From the NCBI GenBank assembly GCA_015063895.1, contig SVTG01000011.1, positions 1-55,583 of the forward strand: a stretch of 55,583 bases of DNA. Reading direction: 5' to 3'. The translations under genes and the position numbers were made by a program. This stretch comes from Oscillospiraceae bacterium (lineage in GTDB: Bacteria; Bacillota; Clostridia; Oscillospirales; CAG-272). The notes below the pieces were generated by a model. It saw nothing but the letters and a program-made list of their open reading frames with translations, did no database searches and had not been told where the DNA came from. Of this stretch, positions 26,801-32,249 are shown in pieces. The first letter of the stretch is position 1. Each line of letters opens with the position of its first letter.

Positions 26801-27524
26801 TGCTGTCGTTGATGGCATGCAGACCCTCGGAAAGCTGCATAGCATGCTTCTCGTGCTTGGTGACGTCCTCAATAATTCTACCGTCAGCCAGCTCTACGAT
26901 ACGGTCGGCATAGCGCTCAGCAAAATCGCGGTCGTGCGATACGATCAGCACGAGCTTGGTTTTGGAAAGCTCCTTCAGGGTATCGAAGATCTGCTTACCC
27001 GTATTGGAGTCAAGTGCACCCGTCGGCTCATCGGCCATAATGATCTGCGGCTCCTTTACCAGCGCACGGGCGATTGCCACGCGCTGCTTCTGACCGCCCG
27101 AAAGCTCGTTGGGCTTACGGTGTGCATAATTCAAAAGGTCAACCGAGGCAAGAATCTCATTGATCTTTTCCTCCGTGGCCTTTTTGCCCTGTAATTCCAG
27201 CGCAAGGCCGATATTAGCACCCACCGTAAAATCGTCAAGAACGTTATATTCCTGGAAAATAAATCCGATGAAGGTGTTACGGTATGCGTCGAAATCAGAA
27301 CCCACAAAATCGTTTGAGGATTTGCCCTTGATGATAAATTCACCGCTGTCGTAGCTGTCAAGACCACCCATCACGTTTAAAAGCGTGGATTTACCCGAGC
27401 CCGATTTACCGAGAATAAACACCATGCCCGATTCAGGGAAGCTGATGCTGACATTATCTAACGCCTTGACCTCTTCACCGGTCTTGGAACGGTAGATCTT
27501 TGTCACGTTGCGTATCTCAAGCAT
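23826..27524 (-). CDS. ABC transporter, ATPase fused to FtsX-type permease (MacB-like)
   Basis: 1232 residues. Residues 1-220 are an ATPase of the LolD/MacB group: Walker A GKSGSGKST (39-47), Q91, signature LSGGQKQR (141-148), Walker B IIMADEP with E166 and H197. A linker leads to a transmembrane helix (about 345-365, LAMTILLSFISFAMFGL), a very large extracellular domain of roughly 700 residues, and three C-terminal helices of the FtsX fold (VFVWVGLGLALFSALLLMNF onward). Such exporters move peptides or lipids out of the envelope or sense antimicrobial peptides. Fusion of both parts makes a homodimer sufficient. It is monocistronic, with AAAGGAGGT at the start and a promoter whose -35 sits in an inverted repeat. 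Confidence 0.9.
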   Translation of the reverse strand: MLEIRNVTKIYRSKTGEEVKALDNVSISFPESGMVFILGKSGSGKSTLLNVMGGLDSYDSGEFIIKGKSSNDFVGSDFDAYRNTFIGFIFQEYNVLDDFTVGANIGLALELQGKKATEEKINEILASVDLLNYAHRKPNELSGGQKQRVAIARALVKEPQIIMADEPTGALDSNTGKQIFDTLKELSKTKLVLIVSHDRDFAERYADRIVELADGRIIEDVTKHEKHAMQLSEGLHAINDSILRIESGYKLTAADLDMINAYLAKANGDIILSGDGRVNEELRSAAGISKDGSTTVFEGTVPEKDIKTKKYEKGDSKFIRSRLPMKNAVKMGASGLKHKKFRLAMTILLSFISFAMFGLSSSMAAYEKVHAATQSIIDTEIRSAAMTMGVRRTTTYEDGDMYSWHESHAMNDEDMTKLKELTGLNFLPVFTGYDRVDMYGGSQNFDMKHVFKQYEDNSVFSGRIAGLIDIEQNELPAEYQLMAGTWRANQGEVVITEFFLRQLQQYGYTDGTTTIEGQNVTAEAMIGKTISIRNIGWSTLSDSSAYTLKIVGVLNTNFNYDRYQNLMPVASDQHQPSAPQEEPSLMDMFLEREVGYERDFGFHGMAFAHADDIAAMTAMMGMNYGGSSLGEYMSAFNSSLYLSVYKPPEVDGDNPASVNVWMQRVGGSSLLPQLDKVTFDGAARETLAADEMMISYSKLNSEFLPGVEMTIATDKLAAFEAAVTPIVASTFAGYKLNYSVVAAAKLAYRDKYIADAFAQDSTLEATVMQDANNEYGTYWSDAEQYWKEKWSWDESDYVPTGKSLLTYKGVIYSFFGNTAVKNAVLAMFGLSGDMSTYGIDQLARMLDNSGEKLSYYTVVERYSAILLSNYFESQNYHKVNGTDPLPAFVNKYVNEYMDGKLSEWRGYSDSERLSRLTDMYRWEYMNSASRFGGTRVAIYEGAMNMYLALTNQTMADIFTIVNGMLYQLEVNTWIDGSESREIKTDYSEYKVVGFFITENTEGDSMVISDTVYEEFTTWKSEQDKNMNGDMFIPDYTEERVEHTPGSYAFALTAISAGDAAAIQKLVELSYSDEHTTDFLFEMQNAVMYTLGNFNEIIEVLAQVFVWVGLGLALFSALLLMNFISTSISYKKREIGILRAVGARSSDVFKIFFSEAFIIALINFLMAVAASVAAVLVLNYYMRNSGINITLLSFGAVQVAIMLGVSIVVAALASFLPVNGIARKKPVDAIKDR

Positions 27525-27555
27525 TGAGGATACCTCCTTTTGTTAGATTGGTTTG

Positions 27556-27584
27556 ATTATATATCATTTTTTAAAGTATTTCAA
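27556..27584 (-). promoter_or_regulatory. Promoter of the ABC exporter gene
   Basis: TTGAAA (27579-27584), 17 bases, TATAAT (27556-27561) on the minus strand. Confidence 0.8.
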
Positions 27585-27593
27585 TACTTTAAA
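27570..27593. promoter_or_regulatory. Inverted repeat over the ABC exporter promoter, candidate repressor site
   Basis: Perfect 10-bp arms TTTAAAGTAT and ATACTTTAAA with a four-base centre that contains part of the -35. The layout is that of a dimeric winged-helix or TetR-type repressor. No regulator gene is adjacent. Confidence 0.65.
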
Positions 27594-27622
27594 GTAAATT
27601 TTATCACTTTGCACAAATGAAA

Positions 27623-27649
27623 AGCCGCCCCATCTCGGATGGGGCGGCT
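27623..27649 (-). terminator. Terminator of the NSS transporter gene
   Basis: 11-bp stem AGCCGCCCCAT with a 5-base loop, then TTTTCATTTG on the minus strand, 13 bases past the stop codon. Confidence 0.85.
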
Positions 27650-27662
27650 CGCCTCGTTTGTA

Positions 27663-29060
27663 TCAAACGAAGAAGTTCACGATCGAATACACAAGCAGGA
27701 AGGCAATGATCACGGGCAGCGCATAGGTCATATAGTAGGTGATCCAACGCGGCATCTTCAAGCCCTCGCCGGCATTGAGCTCCTCAGTAAAGCCCTTGCG
27801 TCCCCAGCCCCAACGTGTGGTGCAGAACAGCACGTACAGCAAGCTGCCAAGGGGTAGCAAAACGTTGGAGACCACAAAGTCCTCCATATCGATGAAATCC
27901 TTGCCGATCACACCGACAATACCGCTCCAGATATTGCAGCCGAAGATCGCAGGGAGCGTAAGCACAAGGAAAAGCCCCACGTTGATCAGCGCGATCGTCA
28001 TACGGTTCAGCTTTGTCAGCTCAAGCCAGAAGGACATGATATTTTCAAACACCGCAATCACCGTGGAAAGAGCGGCAAAGAGCAAGAACAGGAAGAACAA
28101 AGTACCGATAATACGACCGGCAACAGCACCCATCGAATTAAAGATACCTGCCAGTGTCGTAAACAGGAACCCGGCTCCCGCCTGCTCGGCGCCGATGGCG
28201 CCGCCGGGATTAAAGGTGAAGAATGCAGGGAAAATGATAAGACCTGCGGAAACAGCCACAAAGGTATCAAGGCCCGTAATGGTGATCGCCTCACCCAGGA
28301 GCGAGCGCTTTTTGTCAATATAGCTGCCGAAAATCGCAATGGAACCGATACCGACCGAAAGCGTGAAAAAGGCCTGGCCCATCGCGGCAGTGATGATTTC
28401 ACCAAGACGGCCCTGCTTGATCGGCTCAACGGAGGGTACAAGATAGAACTTCAAGCCCTCTGCGGCGCCGTCCATAGTAAAGGCATAAACGGCAAGACCG
28501 AGAATCAGCACAAACAGTGCCAGCATCATCACCTTCGTGATACGCTCCACACCCTTTTGCAAGCCAAGCGAGCAAACGGTAAAGCCGATCAGCACGATGA
28601 TCGCCGTGGTAAGGATCAGCAGCCAGGGCTTGCCGAGCGTGCCGCCGAAGAAAGCACCGAGTGCCGCCGTATCGGCGCCAAGCTTCATAACCTCGCCGCC
28701 TGTGAGGAACTGCCAAAAATAGATCAGCATCCAGCCGGCGATGACCGTATAAAACATCATCAGCATATAGTTGCCGACAATGCCGAGATACTTCATCAGA
28801 TGCCACTTCTGACCGGGCTTTTCCATCACCTCAAACGAAGAGGCAATGCTACGCTGGCTTGAACGGCCAACGGCAAGCTCGCAGCACATAACGGGTATAC
28901 CGAGCAAAAGCAAAAACGCCAAATAGATCAGCACGAACAACGCACCGCCGTAAGCACCCGTAATGATCGGGAAGCGGTATACGTTACCAAGACCGATGGC
29001 GCAGCCCGCGGAGATCAGCAGGAAGCCGAGGCGCGAACCAAATTTTTCTCTTTTTTCCAT
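27663..29060 (-). CDS. Sodium-dependent transporter of the NSS (SNF) family
   Basis: 465 residues with about 11-12 transmembrane helices. The N-terminal FGSRLGFLLISAGCAIGLGNVYRFPIITGAYGGALF contains the Na+ and substrate loop of helix 1 typical of LeuT-fold NSS proteins, and the helix 6 region GQAFFTLSVGIGSIAIFGSY is also as expected. It is a Na+ symporter for amino acids or related amines in the cytoplasmic membrane. It has its own promoter, whose -35 overlaps the stop codon of the upstream MFS gene, and its own terminator. The substrate cannot be read from sequence alone; tryptophan, tyrosine or branched-chain amino acids are typical of bacterial relatives. Confidence 0.94.
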   Translation of the reverse strand: MEKREKFGSRLGFLLISAGCAIGLGNVYRFPIITGAYGGALFVLIYLAFLLLLGIPVMCCELAVGRSSQRSIASSFEVMEKPGQKWHLMKYLGIVGNYMLMMFYTVIAGWMLIYFWQFLTGGEVMKLGADTAALGAFFGGTLGKPWLLILTTAIIVLIGFTVCSLGLQKGVERITKVMMLALFVLILGLAVYAFTMDGAAEGLKFYLVPSVEPIKQGRLGEIITAAMGQAFFTLSVGIGSIAIFGSYIDKKRSLLGEAITITGLDTFVAVSAGLIIFPAFFTFNPGGAIGAEQAGAGFLFTTLAGIFNSMGAVAGRIIGTLFFLFLLFAALSTVIAVFENIMSFWLELTKLNRMTIALINVGLFLVLTLPAIFGCNIWSGIVGVIGKDFIDMEDFVVSNVLLPLGSLLYVLFCTTRWGWGRKGFTEELNAGEGLKMPRWITYYMTYALPVIIAFLLVYSIVNFFV

Positions 29061-29105
29061 AAAAACAGTCCTCTTTTCTTTACCGTCCTAAAATAAGGCA
29101 CTTCC

Positions 29106-29134
29106 ATTATATATGATAAAAGCTTAAAAGTCAA
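29106..29134 (-). promoter_or_regulatory. Promoter of the NSS transporter gene
   Basis: TTGACT (29129-29134), 17 bases, TATAAT (29106-29111) on the minus strand. The -35 covers the stop codon of the MFS gene. Confidence 0.8.
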
Positions 29135-30369
29135 TCCAAACTTTTATTTTTTGCAGTTTTCAAAAGATAAAAATAAACCGCCGTAGCACAAATCGGGAAA
29201 AACGCGCCTACCATCATGCCAAGGCGCATGCCGCATTGCTCCGCACTCAGGCCAAGACGCTCCGACACGTTGATCATGGTGGGCGAAAGCATGGCTGCAT
29301 CGGTGATAGCACCCAGAAGCTGGGGTCCCACCGAGGCACCGAGGTCGCCGCCCGATGCCATCATAGCATATAAAAATACACCGCCTGACGGTATGCGTTT
29401 TTCCGCCGCCACAAGGCACCCAGGCCAAAGCATTGACACACAAAATCCCGTCAGTGCACAAGCGGCAAGACCAATAAGCGGCAAGGGTGAGAGGGCAGCC
29501 AGCAAATAGCACACGCTTGCCCCCAAGCCGCCTAACAACAATACCGTTTCAATATTTTTACCGTATTTGGCATACAGGGTGCGCCCCAGTCCCAGCGTCA
29601 GCGAGAACATGGCAACACCCACCATGTCGCCCAAAATCTTAGGAATACCCAAGGCCCCCTCAAGATATCCCGAGCACCACTGTGACATGCTGCATTCAGC
29701 AGATCCGCCGAGAAATATTGCCAAAAACATGACCCATAACGCAGGTCTTTTAAAAAAGGCAAGTGCACCCGAAACACGGCCCGGTGTCTGCATATCTGGC
29801 AGATCTGCACCGAAAAACAGCAAGGCAGCAACAAGAGGCACTGCAGAAAACGCAAAGATCATATACTGCCAATACACAGCGCTCACCGTAAAAATATACA
29901 AGGCACTCAGTAAGATCACGCCAACCGCACCCCACGCATATACTGCGTGCAGCTTGCTCATTTCCCTTTCGGGATTCTTTGCCGGAATCGCCGCCACCAC
30001 GGGGCTGATCAACACCTCACCAAGACCGCTTGCCGACGAGAATACGACCGTAGCCAGCACCAGCCCCACGTAAGGCGCGCTCGGGAAAAGCCACGGCGTC
30101 AGCGCAAACAGCCAAAGGCCGACAAAGGCAATGACCGGGATCAGTCTGACGGTCGTTTTAATATTGAATTTATGAGAAAAAAACGAGAAGATCAGATCGA
30201 CCGTCAGCTGTGTGAGAAAGTTTACCAGCACCAAAAGTCCTAACTTGGTATAAGAAATTCCATACAGCGCACGAAAAGTCAAAAACAAAAGCGGCGTTAC
30301 GTTGCACGTAACGGCAGCTGTGACGTTGCTGGCATAGCAAGCCCATTTTGCACGGCGATAAAGTACCAT
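29131..30369 (-). CDS. MFS transporter
   Basis: 412 residues with 12 predicted helices and the usual central loop (about residues 190-205). The opening CYASNVTAAVTCNVTPLLFLTFRALYGISYTKLGLLVLVNF and the repeated pattern in the second half (GIPKILGDMVGVAMFSLTLGLGRTLYAKYGK) match the major facilitator fold, close to the fucose-permease-like branch. AAGGAGG precedes the ATG. It lies 21 bases after the second chromate-transporter half, with no terminator between, so it is probably the third gene of that operon. Substrate unknown; sugar or drug are the common options. Confidence 0.9.
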   Translation of the reverse strand: MVLYRRAKWACYASNVTAAVTCNVTPLLFLTFRALYGISYTKLGLLVLVNFLTQLTVDLIFSFFSHKFNIKTTVRLIPVIAFVGLWLFALTPWLFPSAPYVGLVLATVVFSSASGLGEVLISPVVAAIPAKNPEREMSKLHAVYAWGAVGVILLSALYIFTVSAVYWQYMIFAFSAVPLVAALLFFGADLPDMQTPGRVSGALAFFKRPALWVMFLAIFLGGSAECSMSQWCSGYLEGALGIPKILGDMVGVAMFSLTLGLGRTLYAKYGKNIETVLLLGGLGASVCYLLAALSPLPLIGLAACALTGFCVSMLWPGCLVAAEKRIPSGGVFLYAMMASGGDLGASVGPQLLGAITDAAMLSPTMINVSERLGLSAEQCGMRLGMMVGAFFPICATAVYFYLLKTAKNKSLD

Positions 30370-30390
30370 GATTTATCCTCCTTAGCAGCA

Positions 30391-30978
30391 CTACACGGCA
30401 ATACCGCAATATTCAAGCGCAAGGCATACCGCAATCCCCAAAGCCGCCGACAGCAAGATCAACCAAATCGCAGAAAGCGCTTTTTTGCGCAGACGTTTGA
30501 CGGCAAAATAGACGGCACATAACACCGTAAAGACCACGAGTGACGGGACGTGTAAGGAAAAATTCAGTTTAGCAAGCCCCACACTTTTCAGCACAAGCGC
30601 AACACCCGTGGCCAGGATCATAGCCACTGCAACAGGCTTAACGCCCGACAAAAATGCAGCAAACCAGACGTTTTTCGTCAAATTCTTCAGCACAGCGGCA
30701 ATCAACAGTATAATGATAAACGAAGGCATGATAACGCCAAGCGTCGCGCAGGCACTGCCAAGCACACCGCCCTGTGTGGCGCCTACATAGGTGGCAACGT
30801 TCACAGCAATAGGCCCCGGGGTCGATTCACAAACGCCCACAAAATCGTAAAACGCCTCGTCAGTCAGCCAACCGTGGGAAAGCACGGTATCCCTGATCAG
30901 TGGGATCATGCCAAAGGCACCGCCGAAGCAAAACAGCCCAACCTTAAAAAATTCCAAAAACAAAACAAGATAGATCAT
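30391..30978 (-). CDS. Chromate transporter (CHR) family, half-size subunit B
   Basis: 195 residues, one CHR domain with about six hydrophobic segments. Signatures are FFKVGLFCFGGAFGMIPLI at residue 9, the GWLTDEAFYDFVGVCESTPGPIAVNVATYVG segment and the PxxxI/L helices after it. In short-chain CHR systems two such proteins of opposite topology form the pump for chromate (or possibly sulfate-like anions). It overlaps the first half by four bases, so the pair is co-translated. Chromate as natural substrate is doubtful in a gut-type anaerobe. Confidence 0.92.
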   Translation of the reverse strand: MIYLVLFLEFFKVGLFCFGGAFGMIPLIRDTVLSHGWLTDEAFYDFVGVCESTPGPIAVNVATYVGATQGGVLGSACATLGVIMPSFIIILLIAAVLKNLTKNVWFAAFLSGVKPVAVAMILATGVALVLKSVGLAKLNFSLHVPSLVVFTVLCAVYFAVKRLRKKALSAIWLILLSAALGIAVCLALEYCGIAV

Positions 30979-31541
30979 GCGGCACCTCCCTTATGCGCCC
31001 CTTTGGAAATCGCATACGAAATAAGACCGACAAGACCACCCGTTAAAATAGCAAACACCGTGCTAAAGGAGAGTGCCAACAGCTCACACACCAGCATCAA
31101 CGCAAAAACGGTGCCAAACAACACAAGCGGCAAAGGACGCTTTTTGACTTTACCAAGCATGGAAAGACCTGCCTTCAAAATCAAAATGGCTACCGCACAC
31201 TTTACCCCTACAAAAGCAAAGGATACATATTTGTTAGCCATAAACGCATCTAAAAACATGGAGATCGCAAAAATGATCACAAACGAGGGCAGCACCACGC
31301 CAAGCGTAGCCGCCGCCGCGCCGAGCACACCGCGCCGACGGTACCCAACGTATGTAGCAAGATTGATGGCGATCGGCCCCGGGGTCGATTCCGCCACGGT
31401 GATGATCTCGAGCAGCTCGTCATCGTCAAGCCAACCGCGACGGGTCACCACCACCTCGCGTATGTTGGCTATCATCGCGTAGCCACCGCCAAAGGTAAAC
31501 AGCCCTATTTTAAAAAAGGTAAAAAACAACTGCCACAGCAC
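30975..31541 (-). CDS. Chromate transporter (CHR) family, half-size subunit A
   Basis: 188 residues, homologous to the next gene: FFKIGLFTFGGGYAMIANI at the start, then the GWLDDDELLEIITVAESTPGPIAINLATYVGYRRRG block. The GTG at 31541 is chosen because AAAGGGGGTGAGG sits right before it; upstream in-frame ATGs fall inside or before the promoter. It is the first gene of the CHR-CHR-MFS operon under a consensus promoter. Gene order and four-base overlap with its partner indicate a heterodimer. Confidence 0.92.
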   Translation of the reverse strand: MLWQLFFTFFKIGLFTFGGGYAMIANIREVVVTRRGWLDDDELLEIITVAESTPGPIAINLATYVGYRRRGVLGAAAATLGVVLPSFVIIFAISMFLDAFMANKYVSFAFVGVKCAVAILILKAGLSMLGKVKKRPLPLVLFGTVFALMLVCELLALSFSTVFAILTGGLVGLISYAISKGAHKGGAA

Positions 31542-31571
31542 GACCTCACCCCCTTTTAAAACCATACTAGT

Positions 31572-31600
31572 ATTGTAATGATTTTGCCCTGCCCTGTCAA
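31572..31600 (-). promoter_or_regulatory. Promoter of the CHR-CHR-MFS operon
   Basis: TTGACA (31595-31600), 17 bases, TACAAT (31572-31577) on the minus strand, about 30 bases before the GTG start. Confidence 0.85.
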
Positions 31601-31625
31601 GGCATTTGCCAAAAAAGATTTCAAG

Positions 31626-31651
31626 CAAAAAAAGCCGCGCTACGCGCAGCT
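31626..31651 (-). terminator. Minus-strand terminator upstream of the CHR operon
   Basis: Eight-pair stem AGCTGCGC/GCGCGGCT (one G-U) with loop GTA, followed by TTTTTT on the minus strand. It would stop any transcript arriving from the metH side or antisense to the structured RNA. Confidence 0.65.
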
Positions 31652-31774
31652 TTCATGCAATCAACAATACTATTATATCATACCCGATCGCACTTGTAAA
31701 GTATAAAATGTGCATTTTTGCTATTTTCTGCGAATTTAATAAAAAATAATTGTTGATTTGTTACAATTTGCCGA

Positions 31775-31803
31775 TTGCAAAGCAGCTCAAAATATGCTAT
31801 ACT
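31775..31803 (+). promoter_or_regulatory. Promoter of the structured RNA
   Basis: TTGCAA (31775-31780), 17 bases, TATACT (31798-31803), preceded by an AT-rich stretch. Start predicted near 31809. Confidence 0.8.
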
Positions 31804-32115
31804 AAAGGCGAAGAAGAAAGGGAGGTACAGTCCAATGAAAACCTAAACTTCTCATCACAAAGCCAAAAACTGCGAGGTATACGCCGATGAGAACTTAACC
31901 ATCTCTTGTAAACCAAGCGCCGAGTGTGAAAACGGCACTACGGGAGTGCCGACGTTATGTGGGGTGCGCAAGGTTCACAAGACCCCCTACTTCGCCTTTT
32001 GCGGGACAAAATACCGAAAACCAAGGTTATTCTCCTCAAAGAATTTTAGTGCTGTGTTTTAAGTTGTATGCAAGCCGGGCAAAAGGTAGACAATAGAAAG
32101 AGAGGATCACAAAAG

Positions 32116-32145
32116 ATGTTAGATACCAAGAGCGAACAGAAATGA
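32116..32145 (+). CDS. Possible nine-codon ORF in the 3' part of the structured RNA
   Basis: ATG to TGA encodes MLDTKSEQK. AGAGGA lies about nine bases upstream, and the stop codon falls in the 5' arm of the terminator hairpin. This resembles a leader-peptide layout, but the ORF is too short to prove coding. A three-codon frame (ATG AAA ACC TAA at 31835) with GGGAGG before it also occurs at the 5' end. Confidence 0.25.
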   Translation: MLDTKSEQK

Positions 32146-32192
32146 CCCTTGACTTTGGCTGACAACCGGAGTCAAGGGTCATTTCTCTTTTT
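32140..32192 (+). terminator. Terminator of the structured RNA
   Basis: Perfect 15-bp stem AAATGACCCTTGACT (32140-32154) with its complement at 32170-32184, a 15-base loop, then CTCTTTTT. Confidence 0.92.
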
Positions 32193-32200
32193 AAGCGGTT

Positions 32201-32224
32201 AAAAGGGCGCACAGCGCCTTTTTT
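32201..32224. terminator. Bidirectional terminator between the structured RNA and metH
   Basis: AAAAGGGCGC-ACA-GCGCCTTTTTT. The stem has flanking A and T runs, so it serves metH on the minus strand and backs up the RNA terminator on the plus strand. Confidence 0.75.
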
Positions 32225-32249
32225 ATTTGCAGGATCAAAGCTTTCCTGC

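Larger units (their letters stand above)
31809..32192 (+). ncRNA. Structured non-coding RNA of unassigned family, about 384 nt
   Basis: The transcript runs from a good promoter to a 15-bp terminator and holds no ORF of normal size. Pairings seen by eye: 31804-31813 with 31990-31999 (10 bp perfect, closing a 196-nt domain; its first bases may precede the start); 31849-31856 with 31886-31893; 31905-31914 with 31972-31981 (5+3 bp); and 31933-31939 with 31945-31951 (7 bp). GGGGT at 31961-31965 can pair with ACCCC at 31982-31986 as a pseudoknot on the third helix. GGTA and GTCC at 31824-31833 can pair with GGAC and TACC at 32004-32015 across the closing helix. I could not match it to RNase P, tmRNA, 6S, SRP, T-box or cobalamin RNAs. 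The raiA-motif class is a candidate I could not confirm. Confidence 0.75.

Noticed and set aside
31809-32192. Identification of the RNA as RNase P, tmRNA, 6S, SRP, T-box or a cobalamin riboswitch
   Set aside because: The GTGAAAA-hairpin part recalls RNase P, but the invariant ACAGAA...GGCTTA end is absent. There is no tag frame or CCA end for tmRNA, no single long bubble hairpin for 6S, and no B12 box or T-box sequence.
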